Below are positions 39,280-47,470 of a stretch of DNA of 64,000 nucleotides, piece by piece. Where the stretch lies: NCBI GenBank assembly GCA_013822735.1, contig PNKZ01000006.1:238418-302417 (forward strand), in the 5' to 3' direction. The notes below the pieces were generated by a model, which saw nothing but the letters and a program-made list of their open reading frames with translations, did not search any database and had not been told where the DNA came from. Each line of letters begins with the position of its first letter. Within the stretch, counting starts at the first letter, position 1. Source of the DNA: Pirellula sp. (GTDB lineage Bacteria > Planctomycetota > Planctomycetia > Pirellulales > PNKZ01). Both the position numbers and the translations under genes were made by a program.

Positions 39280-39319
39280 CAATGACCAATTTCAATTCCA
39301 TATAATCCTATCTGGTGCG

Positions 39320-40288
39320 TCAACGCGGCGTCCAGGCAGGAAACCCCAACCGTTTATCCACCAAGTTCAAAAGAGGGAGTTTCTCGGCCCGGCGTCGCAA
39401 GTTTTCGCAAAAAAAGTCTGTCATGTCGTCAATGCGCCACTTGCTCTGCCCTCCGACATGCGGGGTGATTATCACATTGGGCAAGTCCCATAAGTGACTG
39501 TCGTGAGGCAGCGGTTCAATCTCGGTGACGTCGGTCGCGAAGCCTGCGAGCTTGCCGGCCCGCAGCGCCGCGACGAGATCGTGCTCGACGACGAGCTTCC
39601 CGCGCGCCACGTTGATAAGCACCGCCGTCGGCTTCATCGTCGCCAACGTGCGCGCGTTCAAGAGACCGCGCGTGGCGCTCGTGAGCGGCGCTGCGAGAAT
39701 CAGCACGTCGCTCACGGCAATGAGCTCTTCATTGCGCGCGGCGGGCCATAGCTCATCGACCGTGTCGGGCTTGTCGACCGGGAACCAATCCGTGGCGATG
39801 ATCTTTCCTTTGTAAGGGCGAAGCACTTCGGCGAGCCGGCGACCGTTGCCGCCGAACCCGAGGATGCCGATCGTGGCCCGGTGCAAATCGCGCGTCGGCC
39901 GGCGGATGAACTCCCGCTTCTGTTGGGCACGGAAGAAGGTCGGCAAGCCGCGCAGCAACCCGGCGAGGAGGGCCATGGTTTGCTCGGCGACTTGATCGGC
40001 CAACACGCCCGAGGCGCTGGTGACGGTAATGCTCGAATCGACGACGCTCGGGGCCAAGCAATGGTCGAGCCCCGCGGCCGACGATTGAATCCACTCGAGC
40101 CGGCCGCGCCGCACCACTTCTTCCCACGGAACGGGCCGCTCTTTGGCATGCCCGCAAAAGATATCGGCTTCGAGAATCGCCTCGGGAATGCCTTGCTGCC
40201 CGGCGTCGACGACGGTCGCCCCCGGCGCAGCGGCTTGAATCTGCGCGATATGCTTCGGTTCGACGGGATAGCAGAGAACGATGTTCAT
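39320..40288 (-). CDS. D-2-hydroxyacid dehydrogenase family protein
   Basis: A 322-residue NAD-dependent dehydrogenase. The Rossmann motif is IGILGFGGNGRRLAEVLRPY; the catalytic Arg is in NVARGKLV, the Glu in VTEIEPLPHDSHLWDLPNV, and the His in ITPHVGG. Such enzymes reduce 2-keto acids or oxidise D-2-hydroxy acids in the cytoplasm; glyoxylate, hydroxypyruvate and phosphoglycerate are all possible substrates and cannot be separated here. A small repeat region precedes the gene. Confidence 0.92.
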   Translation of the reverse strand: MNIVLCYPVEPKHIAQIQAAAPGATVVDAGQQGIPEAILEADIFCGHAKERPVPWEEVVRRGRLEWIQSSAAGLDHCLAPSVVDSSITVTSASGVLADQVAEQTMALLAGLLRGLPTFFRAQQKREFIRRPTRDLHRATIGILGFGGNGRRLAEVLRPYKGKIIATDWFPVDKPDTVDELWPAARNEELIAVSDVLILAAPLTSATRGLLNARTLATMKPTAVLINVARGKLVVEHDLVAALRAGKLAGFATDVTEIEPLPHDSHLWDLPNVIITPHVGGQSKWRIDDMTDFFCENLRRRAEKLPLLNLVDKRLGFPAWTPR

Positions 40289-40331
40289 GGAGAAGGGGAA
40301 AGGGGCGAGGGGTCAGGGGTCAGTAGCAAAC

Positions 40332-40359
40332 CCATTTAGCCCTGGAGCTCGTCTCCGGG
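40332..40359 (+). repeat. ATTTAGC-leader hairpin, copy with divergent stem
   Basis: CCATTTAGC followed by CCTGGAG (40341-40347), loop CTCGT, and CTCCGGG (40353-40359). The stem bases differ from the copies at 45.8 and 46.7 kb, yet all seven positions pair, one of them as T-G. The leader and loop are nearly the same. Confidence 0.65.
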
Positions 40360-40429
40360 AGTCTGGATAGTTCGTTCGATTTCGGGTCGCGCGGCAAAGG
40401 AACAGTCGCCGCTTCCATCTTGCGACGTT

Positions 40430-40475
40430 CCCCTCATCCGGCCTTCAGCCACCTTCTCCCGCAAGGGGAGAACGG
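40430..40475 (-). repeat. Isolated left module of the composite repeat
   Basis: Read on the minus strand, this is the TTCTCCC..GGGAGAAGGTGG..GAAGGCCGGATGAGGG module that heads the composite repeats at 47.1-49.8 kb. The stem core here is CCGTTCTCCCCTTGCGGGAGAAGG. No right-hand module is present. Confidence 0.7.
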
Positions 40476-40528
40476 TTTTCGCCAAGCGTAACAGCGCCGC
40501 GCGGCCGCTGCCAAGTGGCGCGAGCGGG

Positions 40529-41200
40529 CTATCGCCGGCCGCGGGTCGCCGCGAAACGTTCGTGCAACAGCGCAGCGCGGTAGGCACAGAGCATCGTCGA
40601 AGCCACGGACGCGATTTCGAGCAACGTCTTCGGTTGGGTACTGAGAAACGAGACCGTTGCGACCACGGCGCCGGTCGCCCCGCCGATCAACACGGCCTCG
40701 GTCTTCAGATTGCAGCGCAGCAACCGCCCGGCGACGACGTGCACCGGCCAGTAGATCACGCCACCGAGCACAAACGCGAGCGTCGCCCCCAGCAGCATCG
40801 CGAACCACAATCCTACGTACACCAAGAAGATGTTGGCCCGATGCACCTCGTCGGTCGTCAACCCGGCCGCGAACACGAACAACTCGAAGATTCCTCCCCC
40901 GGCAGCGACGCCGCAGAGAAGCGACAACATCTCCGCGTGCGGCTTGCCATGCGTCATGTCGACGGCGCGGCGCATCAGAAACAACCCGAGCAGTGCGACG
41001 GAGATCGCCAACCCGATCTCGACCAACACTTGCGGCGACACGGCCGTGAACAGCCAAACCAGCAACCCGATGCCGATGAGGCCGGCACCGATCGCGGCAT
41101 ACAGCCGCCCCGGGCCGCGCGTAATTCCACCCTCCGTGGCGGGGGCGAACGTTTTCTCGTCGGACGTGTCTCGAACCTTGGTCTCTTGGATCATCATCAT
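40529..41200 (-). CDS. Multi-pass membrane protein, unknown family
   Basis: A 223-residue protein from the ATG at 41200 (GGGGAG lies upstream; a longer frame would add 32 low-complexity residues). Five or six hydrophobic helices are visible, e.g. LYAAIGAGLIGIGLLVWLF, VLVEIGLAISVALLGLFL, EMLSLLCGVAAGGGIFELFVFAAG, FLVYVGLWFAMLLGATLAFVLGGVIYWP and EAVLIGGATGAVVATVSFL. I do not recognise the family and see no catalytic motif. It lies upstream of the hydroxyacid dehydrogenase on the same strand, 240 bp away. Confidence 0.75.
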   Translation of the reverse strand: MMMIQETKVRDTSDEKTFAPATEGGITRGPGRLYAAIGAGLIGIGLLVWLFTAVSPQVLVEIGLAISVALLGLFLMRRAVDMTHGKPHAEMLSLLCGVAAGGGIFELFVFAAGLTTDEVHRANIFLVYVGLWFAMLLGATLAFVLGGVIYWPVHVVAGRLLRCNLKTEAVLIGGATGAVVATVSFLSTQPKTLLEIASVASTMLCAYRAALLHERFAATRGRR

Positions 41201-41366
41201 GTGGGGTCTCCCCGGCGTAATCGCCGCCTGCGATGCTCCCTCTATTTTATCGGCTTTCGGACCCTTCACGGAGGAAGACAACGCCGGCATCGCCAACGTT
41301 CGCGGCCGTAACAGGTTACTGCAAATCCGAACGGGGGAGTTGACGAAACCCTCACCGATCCAAATC

Positions 41367-41442
41367 GCGAGCGGTGGGGTTTATCCCCGCCGTCTTCATG
41401 TTTGCTTTAAACCGGACGGCGGGGATAAACCCCGCCGCTCGC
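41367..41442. repeat. Extragenic palindrome, copy 2
   Basis: Left arm 41367-41394 and right arm 41415-41442 repeat the 28-base arm of 37364-37429 with one substitution, around a 20-base loop of unrelated sequence. It ends 30 bp before the MATE start, so here it is 5' of a gene and unlikely to be a mere terminator. Confidence 0.9.
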
Positions 41443-41472
41443 ACTTGTCGTTACAATTCCCTCGCATCGCAT

Positions 41473-42891
41473 ATGCACGAAACTCTCGAATCACCGCCGA
41501 CGCCGCACTCCGAGCCCGCCGGTTGGTGGCGCCGCGAGGCGGGGCTGCGCGAAGCGCTTGCCATCGCCTTGCCGATGATGATTTCGAGCCTGTCGTGGAC
41601 GGTGATGAACTTCATCGACCGGCTGTTCCTGCTCAAGTACTCCCCGGCGGCCGTCGCCGCCGCGTTGCCCGCCGGCGTCATGGCGTTTGCCGTCATCAGC
41701 TTTCCGCTCGGCGTCGCGTCCTACTCGTCGACGTTCGTCGCTCAATACTTCGGGGCAGGGCGGCGCACACGCGTCGGGCCGGCGGTGTGGCAGGCCGTGT
41801 GGATCGGCGTGGTCGCCACCCCGTTCGCCATTGCCTGCATTCCCCTGGCCGACGGCTACTTCTACGGCTCCGGCGTCTCGCCGGAAATCGCGGCGCTCGA
41901 GGTCGAGTACTTTTACACGCTGAGCTTCTCCGGCGGTGCGATTGTGCTCGCGGCGGCGCTCTCGGCGTTCTTCAGCGGCCGAGGGAACGTGCGCGTGATC
42001 ATGGTCGTCGATACCCTGGCGGCCGTGGTCAACGTCGTGCTCGACTACTTCTGGATCTTCGGCTACGCCGGTTTTCCCGAAGCGGGCATCGCCGGGGCAG
42101 GGTGGGCCACGACGGTCGCCCTCTGGTTCAAAGCGGTCGTCTACTTCGCGCTCTTCATGCGGCGCGAGTATCGCCAAGAGTTTGCGACGCTCGCGGGCTG
42201 GCGACCTGATTGGACGCTGCTGCTTCGGCTCTTGCGCTACGGCTTCGCCGGCGGCATGCAGATGGCGCTCGAGGTCGCGGCGTTCGGCACGTTCATGCAA
42301 CTCATCGGCCGGCTCGGCCAAGACATCGCCGCCGCCACGAGCCTGTCGTTCAATATCAACAACTTCGCCTTCATGCCGGTCTGGGGCGTCGGCATGGCGG
42401 CTTCGACGATGGTCGGCCGCCGGCTCGGCGAGAACCGTCCCGACTTGGCGACGCGCGCCACTTGGTCGTGCGCCGCTTGGGGCAGTGCGTACATGCTTAC
42501 GATTTGTACGTTCTATATCGTGTTTCCGTACCTCACGCTGAAGCCGTTCCGCCTCGTGGCCGACGACCCCGTGGAATTCGCCCGCCTCGAAGCGCCGGCC
42601 GTGGTGCTGCTGCGGTTCGTCGCGGCGTTCGGCTTCTTCGACGCGCTGAACATCTGCTTCGCCGGCGCTCTGAAAGGGGCGGGCGACGTAATGTTCGTGT
42701 TCATTGCCTCGGTCGCCATTGCCGCCGTCGGCGTGCTGGCCACGTATCTCGGCCTCGAAGCAGGGCTCGGGCTCTACTGGTGCTGGAGCGTCCTCACGGC
42801 CTGGGTCGTCGTGCTCGGCATCGCCTTCTTCTACCGCTTCCTCTACGGCCCCTGGCGCACCATGCGCGTAATCGAGCCGGAAGTGGAATGA
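41473..42891 (+). CDS. MATE-family efflux transporter
   Basis: A 472-residue membrane protein with about 12 helices in two homologous halves. MMISSLSWTVMNFIDRLFLLKY and MVVDTLAAVVNVVLDYFWIFGYAGFPEAGIAGAGWATT are typical of MATE multidrug/Na+ antiporters, and NINNFAFMPVWGVGMAASTMVGRRLGEN starts the second half. It exports small organic substrates using Na+ or H+ gradients at the inner membrane. The ATG at 41473 is chosen because the 33 upstream codons come from the palindromic repeat. Confidence 0.93.
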   Translation: MHETLESPPTPHSEPAGWWRREAGLREALAIALPMMISSLSWTVMNFIDRLFLLKYSPAAVAAALPAGVMAFAVISFPLGVASYSSTFVAQYFGAGRRTRVGPAVWQAVWIGVVATPFAIACIPLADGYFYGSGVSPEIAALEVEYFYTLSFSGGAIVLAAALSAFFSGRGNVRVIMVVDTLAAVVNVVLDYFWIFGYAGFPEAGIAGAGWATTVALWFKAVVYFALFMRREYRQEFATLAGWRPDWTLLLRLLRYGFAGGMQMALEVAAFGTFMQLIGRLGQDIAAATSLSFNINNFAFMPVWGVGMAASTMVGRRLGENRPDLATRATWSCAAWGSAYMLTICTFYIVFPYLTLKPFRLVADDPVEFARLEAPAVVLLRFVAAFGFFDALNICFAGALKGAGDVMFVFIASVAIAAVGVLATYLGLEAGLGLYWCWSVLTAWVVVLGIAFFYRFLYGPWRTMRVIEPEVE

Positions 42892-43111
42892 GCAAGAAGC
42901 GCTCGGCCTTCGGCAACTACTAGTAGAGGGGCGTGACGTCTCACGCCTGCTCTAGCGCCCGCCGCCGAGCGTCTTTCCGCAGCTTCCCCCGCTGGCGAAT
43001 CGTGAGGGGAGTGTTTAGAATCGACCGGAGCGCGAGTGCCCGGTTCGCCGGTCGTTCCGCTCCCGCCCTAAACGTTCCACCCCTCGCACCCCCCGCGCCC
43101 GAAGCACGGCA

Positions 43112-44056
43112 TTGGAGGCGCCCCTGTCTTGCTGCAACGCACGCATCGGTTTTTTCGGCGTCGCCGCGTTGGTGCTCTTACGCATCACCGTCGGCTGGCA
43201 CATTCTCTATGAAGGCCTCTGGAAGCACGAGCAGGAGGAATTCTCCGCCGACAACTTCCTCGCCCAATCGTCCGGCCCCTTCGCCGACTTCTATCACCAA
43301 AAGGTGATGAAAGATTTCGAGTGGCGGAAGCACTTCGATAAGGAGTGGAACTTCGACCAACTCGACCGCTACTACACGCGGTTCATGAATCAAACCTCGC
43401 TCGACGCCGACGCTCAAAGCATCGCCGATCGGGCCCTGGCCGCGCGCAAGGCCAACATCGCCTCGTCGCTCGACGCTCCCGAAAACCGCAAGCTCATCGA
43501 CGACTATTTCAAGCAGTGGGACGCCCTGCACGCCAAGCACGAGCTGCTCAAGGCCGGCAAAGGGGACACCTCGTTCGATCGCCAACGGCTCTGGGAAGCG
43601 GAACAAAAGCTCCGCAACGAAGCCCGCCCTTGGCTCGCCCCGCTGCAAGCCCAACACGACGGATTTCGCGAAGACCTGAATCGCGTGCTGCCGCTCACCG
43701 AGCGCGATAAGAAAATTAAGCCGACCTGGAAAGAGATCTTCCGCGACAACGATCTCTTCGTCACCTACACGAATATCGCCATCGGGTTCTGCCTGATCGT
43801 CGGGCTCTTCTCCCGCCTCGCGGCGCTCGGCGGTGCGGTATTTCTCGGCCTAATCGTGGCCGCCACTTGGCAATGGCCGGGCTACTACAATCCGCCGTCG
43901 CATCCGGCCCAAGGTCATTCGATGTTCGTGACCAAAGAGTTCGTCGAAATGATGGCCCTCGTCGTGCTCACGATGATCCCCACCGGTCGCTGGGGAGGCC
44001 TCGATTACTTCCTCTACAATGCATTCGTACGCCCCAATTTGGTCGAGAAGGACTGA
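43112..44056 (+). CDS. DoxX-like membrane protein (first gene of oxidoreductase operon)
   Basis: A 314-residue protein. An N-terminal helix (FFGVAALVLLRITVGWHILYEGLWK) and a C-terminal helix bundle (YTNIAIGFCLIVGLFSRLAALGGAVFLGLIVAATWQWPG, EFVEMMALVVLTMIP) match the DoxX/TQO-small-subunit-like family, but a soluble charged insertion of about 180 residues separates them. The start is TTG at 43112 with no nearby ATG, which needs confirmation. Only 6 bp separate it from the Tat oxidoreductase, so an operon is likely. Its electron partner is unknown. Confidence 0.78.
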   Translation: MEAPLSCCNARIGFFGVAALVLLRITVGWHILYEGLWKHEQEEFSADNFLAQSSGPFADFYHQKVMKDFEWRKHFDKEWNFDQLDRYYTRFMNQTSLDADAQSIADRALAARKANIASSLDAPENRKLIDDYFKQWDALHAKHELLKAGKGDTSFDRQRLWEAEQKLRNEARPWLAPLQAQHDGFREDLNRVLPLTERDKKIKPTWKEIFRDNDLFVTYTNIAIGFCLIVGLFSRLAALGGAVFLGLIVAATWQWPGYYNPPSHPAQGHSMFVTKEFVEMMALVVLTMIPTGRWGGLDYFLYNAFVRPNLVEKD

Positions 44057-44062
44057 CGAACC

Positions 44063-45766
44063 ATGAACGCCTTGAATCCTCAAGAAAAAGCGGTCGGGAA
44101 GGCCAACTTCCATACGGCCATCGGCAGCGACCTCACGCGCCGCGAATTCCTCGTCAACAGCATCGCATCGGGCGCCGTCGGCGCAGCCGGTCTCGGCGCG
44201 TTCTACTTCGGCTACACGAAGATGAAGAGCCCGCTGCCGATCGGCATCATCGGCACCGGCGACGAAGGAGGCGTGCTCATCGGTGCGCTGAATCCCGACT
44301 ACGTCGAAGTGAAGGGCATCAGCGACATCCGTCCCTACAACGTGCACCGCGCCTTCCATGGCGATCAAAGCACGCCGACCGCGCAAGCCGCGCGCCCCGG
44401 GCTCATGGCGAAGTACGGCTGGTCTAGCGAAGACGCCGCCAAGAAAAAAGTGAAGGTCTACACCGACTATAAAGACCTGATCAAAGACCCCGACATCAAG
44501 GGCGTAATCATCGCGCTGCCGCTGCACCTGCACGACAGCGTCGCCATCGAATGCATGAACGCCGGTAAGCACGTGCTCACCGAAAAGCTCATGGCCCAAA
44601 CGGTCGGCCGCTGCAAAAACATGGGACGCGTCGCGGCCCAAAAGAAGCTGCACCTGGCGACCGGTCACCAACGCCACTACAGCGTGCTCTACGACAACGC
44701 CGTCGACGTCATCAAGCGCGGCCTCATCGGCGACATCCACCACATCCGCGCCCAATGGCATCGCGGCAACCTGCCCGGTCGCGATAGCTGGCAACCGCCG
44801 CTCCCCGATTCGAAGATGGCCGAAGATCTCACGAAGGCCCGCTCCGATCTGGCCAAGGCCACGGGCGCGGCCGTCGAAGCCCTTGAGAAGAAGGTCGCGC
44901 AGCTCGAGCTCTGGCTCATGGACCTGAACGTCGACGCCAAGAAGTACGGCTACGTCGAGAAGACCATTCCCGCCATGGGCGCGCTCAAGCCCTATCCCGT
45001 CTCGCCGCTGGAAGAACTCATCCGCTGGCGCTTGTGGGCCCGCACGGGCGGCGGCCTCATGGCCGAGCTCGGCAGCCATCAGCTCGACGCCGCCGGCATC
45101 TTCTGCAGCGCCCAACGCAAAGACGGCAAGAAGGCTCGCCCGCTGAGCGTTTCGGCCATCGGCGTCCGGAGCATCTTCGCCAACGACCGCGAAGTCGACG
45201 ACCACGTCCACTGCAACTACGAGTTCCCGTCGCCGGAGTACAACCCGGCCGAAGACGACAAGAAGCAGAAGAAGATCGTCGTCTCGTACTCCTCCATCAA
45301 CGGCAACGTCTGGGGCGGCTACGGCGAAGTGGTCATGGGAACCAAGGGAACGATCATTCTTGAGACCGAGCAAGACTACTACCTCTATCCGACCGGCGGC
45401 ACTTCCACGTTCGTCGACGTCGTGAAGAAAGACGGCACCGCCGCGCTCGACACCACGAGTAGCGCTCCTCCTTCGGCCTCGACCGGCGAACGGGCCCTCG
45501 GCGCGGGCGGGGCTCCGGTCAGCCGCGGCTATCGCGAAGAAATCGAGCATTGGGCCTGGTGCATCGAGAACAACCCCAACGCTCAAGACACCGACCCGAA
45601 GATGCGCCCCAAGTGCTATCCGGAAGTGGCCATGGCCGATGCGATCATCGCGCTCACGACCAACATCGCGATCCGCGACAACAAGCGCATCGACTTCAAG
45701 CCGGAATGGTTCGACATCAACAGCGACGAAACCCCCGAAGGGGAAAAACCGTCGGTCAAGGTTTAG
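44063..45766 (+). CDS. Tat-exported Gfo/Idh/MocA-family oxidoreductase
   Basis: A 567-residue protein with a Tat leader (LTRREFLVNSIASGAVGAAGLGA). The NAD-binding motif is PIGIIGTGDEGGVLIGAL, then VYTDYKDLIKDPDIKGVIIALPLHLHDSVAIECMNAGKHVLTEKLMAQTV. The substrate domain runs to the C-terminus. It is longer than usual because of an insertion near residues 240-300 (SKMAEDLTKARSDLAKATGAAVEALEKKVAQLELW, coiled coil). The stop codon lies in the left arm of a terminator-like hairpin at 45761-45791. A DoxX-like gene precedes and a sugar isomerase follows, so an extracytoplasmic sugar-oxidation module is inferred. Confidence 0.88.
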   Translation: MNALNPQEKAVGKANFHTAIGSDLTRREFLVNSIASGAVGAAGLGAFYFGYTKMKSPLPIGIIGTGDEGGVLIGALNPDYVEVKGISDIRPYNVHRAFHGDQSTPTAQAARPGLMAKYGWSSEDAAKKKVKVYTDYKDLIKDPDIKGVIIALPLHLHDSVAIECMNAGKHVLTEKLMAQTVGRCKNMGRVAAQKKLHLATGHQRHYSVLYDNAVDVIKRGLIGDIHHIRAQWHRGNLPGRDSWQPPLPDSKMAEDLTKARSDLAKATGAAVEALEKKVAQLELWLMDLNVDAKKYGYVEKTIPAMGALKPYPVSPLEELIRWRLWARTGGGLMAELGSHQLDAAGIFCSAQRKDGKKARPLSVSAIGVRSIFANDREVDDHVHCNYEFPSPEYNPAEDDKKQKKIVVSYSSINGNVWGGYGEVVMGTKGTIILETEQDYYLYPTGGTSTFVDVVKKDGTAALDTTSSAPPSASTGERALGAGGAPVSRGYREEIEHWAWCIENNPNAQDTDPKMRPKCYPEVAMADAIIALTTNIAIRDNKRIDFKPEWFDINSDETPEGEKPSVKV

Positions 45767-45791
45767 TTTTCGCCGGCGGCGAAAACTAAAC
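45761..45791 (+). terminator. Hairpin overlapping the oxidoreductase stop codon
   Basis: GTTTAGTTTTCGCC (45761-45774), loop GGC, and GGCGAAAACTAAAC (45778-45791) give a perfect 14-bp stem whose left arm contains the TAG stop. No T-run follows, so it may protect or partly end the transcript rather than stop it. Confidence 0.6.
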
Positions 45792-45819
45792 CCATTTAGC
45801 CGCGACGCTTGTCGTCGCG
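45792..45819 (+). repeat. ATTTAGC-leader hairpin, copy 2
   Basis: CCATTTAGC, stem CGCGACG (45801-45807), loop CTTGT, stem CGTCGCG (45813-45819), then CTTTT. It sits between cistrons, directly before the AGGAG of the isomerase gene, so it could attenuate expression of that gene. Confidence 0.75.
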
Positions 45820-45841
45820 CTTTTCTAGGAGAGCGCAGGTT

Positions 45842-46684
45842 ATGTCGAAGTGGCCGATCGGAGTATTCGCCAGCGTCGACGCCGGACTCGGCGTGCAATT
45901 GGAAGTGGCCCGCGAACTCGGCGTGCCGACCATTCAACTCCACGCGCCGCACGCCGGCAGCCGCACTCCCGAGAAAGCCGCGGCCTTTCTCGCCAAGCTG
46001 AAGGAATACGGCCTCACGCTGACCGTCGTCTTCGGCGGGTTCGACGGCGAAAGCTACGCCGACATCCCGACCGTGGTCCGCACGGTCGGCCTCGTGCCGC
46101 CCGAAACTCGGGCCGCGCGGGTCAAAGAGATGAAGGAAATCTCCGACTTCGCCAAGCTGCTCGGCTGTAAAGCGGTCGGCCTGCACATCGGCTTCGTCCC
46201 GCATGACGTGAACGCTCCGACGTTCAAGGAAATCGTCGCCGTCACGCAAGACCTCTGCGACTACGTGCAGAAAAACGGCCAGGCCGTTCACTTAGAGACC
46301 GGTCAAGAAACCGCCGACGGCCTGCTGGCGTTCATCCAAGCGGTCGGCCGCGACAATCTGTTCATCAATTTCGACCCGGCCAACATGATCCTCTACGGGT
46401 CGGGCGAACCGATCGCCGCCCTGCGGCAGGTCGGCAAGTATGTCCGCAGCGTCCACTGCAAAGACGGCACCTGGGCCAAGCGCCCCGGCCAAGAATGGGG
46501 CTGCGAAATGCCCCTCGGCCAAGGCGACGTCGGCATGTACAACTACCTGAAGACGCTCCAGGAAATCGGCTACGAAGGCCCGCTCACCATCGAGCGCGAA
46601 ATTCCGCAGGAACCGCAGCGTCAGAAATCGGAAATCGGGCACGCTGTTCGCTTACTTACCGAACTCAAAGACAAGCTCGCCTAG
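45842..46684 (+). CDS. TIM-barrel sugar phosphate isomerase/epimerase
   Basis: A 280-residue cytoplasmic protein of the xylose-isomerase-like TIM barrel family. Recognisable parts are IGVFASVDAGLGVQLEVARELGVPTIQLHAPHAG, ARVKEMKEISDFAKLLGCKAVGLHIGFVP, AVHLETGQETADGLLAFIQAVGRDNLFINFDPANMILYG and YVRSVHCKDGTWA, with metal-type Glu/Asp/His residues. It follows the Gfo/Idh gene by 75 bp on the same strand; Gfo/Idh plus isomerase pairs often act on inositol- or sugar-type substrates. The ATG at 45842 has AGGAG upstream. Confidence 0.88.
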   Translation: MSKWPIGVFASVDAGLGVQLEVARELGVPTIQLHAPHAGSRTPEKAAAFLAKLKEYGLTLTVVFGGFDGESYADIPTVVRTVGLVPPETRAARVKEMKEISDFAKLLGCKAVGLHIGFVPHDVNAPTFKEIVAVTQDLCDYVQKNGQAVHLETGQETADGLLAFIQAVGRDNLFINFDPANMILYGSGEPIAALRQVGKYVRSVHCKDGTWAKRPGQEWGCEMPLGQGDVGMYNYLKTLQEIGYEGPLTIEREIPQEPQRQKSEIGHAVRLLTELKDKLA

Positions 46685-46690
46685 TCATCG

Positions 46691-46718
46691 CCATTTAGCC
46701 GCGTCGCTTGTCGACGCG
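46691..46718 (+). repeat. ATTTAGC-leader hairpin, copy 3 (compensatory change)
   Basis: CCATTTAGC, stem CGCGTCG, loop CTTGT, stem CGACGCG. Relative to copy 2 the fifth stem base changes A to T and its partner changes T to A, so pairing is kept. It lies just after the isomerase gene. Confidence 0.75.
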
Positions 46719-46767
46719 TGAATCGTCGCAACACACATCGCATAGCTCTCTTGTAACGGACGTTCCC

Positions 46768-47082
46768 ATGCCCAAGTTCAACACCTCGGTTCCTCACACG
46801 CTCGGCAAAGAAAAAGCCAAGACGTCGCTTAAAGGCTTCTTCGAAAAGGCCAAAGAGTTCGGCTCGAAAGACGCCAGCGACGTGCAAGAAGATTGGAGCA
46901 AGTGGGACACCGACGGCATTCTGGCCTTCTCCTTCAAGACCTTCGGAATCGCCATCAAAGGGCTGATCACCGTCTTGGAAGACAAAGTGAACATCGAAGG
47001 CGAAATCCCCTTCGCCGCCATGATGTTCAAAGGCAAAATCGAAGAAGGCTTCCGAGAAAAAATCGGCAAAGCCATCGCCTAA
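46768..47082 (+). CDS. Polyhydroxyalkanoic acid system family protein (PHA granule region)
   Basis: A 104-residue protein: MPKFNTSVPHTLGKEKAKTSLKGFFEKAKEFG near the start, then ILAFSFKTFGIAIKGLITVLEDKVNIEGEIPFAAMMFKGKIEEGFREKIGKAI. This matches the small PHA-system family found beside granule or polymer genes. No PHA synthase is present in the window, so a polymer role is only inferred. The ATG at 46768 is preferred because the 20 upstream codons come from repeat-derived sequence. Confidence 0.8.
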   Translation: MPKFNTSVPHTLGKEKAKTSLKGFFEKAKEFGSKDASDVQEDWSKWDTDGILAFSFKTFGIAIKGLITVLEDKVNIEGEIPFAAMMFKGKIEEGFREKIGKAIA

Positions 47083-47090
47083 AGCGCTCC

Positions 47091-47325
47091 CAACCTTCTC
47101 CCCGCGGTGAAACCCTTCTCCCACTGGGAGAAGGTGCCGCAAAGCGGCGGATGAGGGCCGCGCCGACAAAAGCTTGGCTCCGCGTGCGCTTTGATGATGA
47201 TGGACGCACGCATTTGTTAGTCGCCGAAGTAGTTGTCGCGACTTCTCATCTCCACGACCGAGCGTCGTGCCGCGCGACCCTCACCTGCCCTACGGGCATC
47301 CTCTCCCAGCGGGAGAGGAGTACGA
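47091..47325 (+). repeat. Composite repeat copy A
   Basis: The left module TTCTCCCACTGGGAGAAGG...GGATGAGGG is at 47113-47157, the right module CCCTCACCTGCCC...CTCTCCCAGCGGGAGAGG at 47278-47318. The core between them (TTTGATGATGATGGACGCAC, TTGTTAGTCGCCGAAGTAG) is nearly identical to copy E. The element begins right after the PHA-system stop. Confidence 0.85.
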
Positions 47326-47416
47326 AACCCGTTCTCCCCGCGCGTGAACCCCTTCTCCCCCTGGGAGAAGGTGCCGCAAAGCGGCGGATGAGGGCCGCGC
47401 CGACAAAAGCTTGGCT
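47326..47416 (+). repeat. Composite repeat copy B, left half only
   Basis: The left module occurs again at about 47349-47416 (CCTGGGAGAAGGTGCCGC...GACAAAAGCTTGGCT), preceded by the linker TTCTCCCCGCGCGTGAA. No right module follows; unrelated sequence takes over at about 47420. Confidence 0.75.
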
Positions 47417-47470
47417 TCGCGAATGCCTAATCCCCCGCATCACATCGAGCGACCGGTTCGACACATTCTC

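Noticed and set aside
43850..46291. 813-residue open frame on the minus strand over the DoxX/oxidoreductase/isomerase operon
   Set aside because: The plus-strand genes have clear families, ribosome sites and signal peptides; the antisense frame has none.
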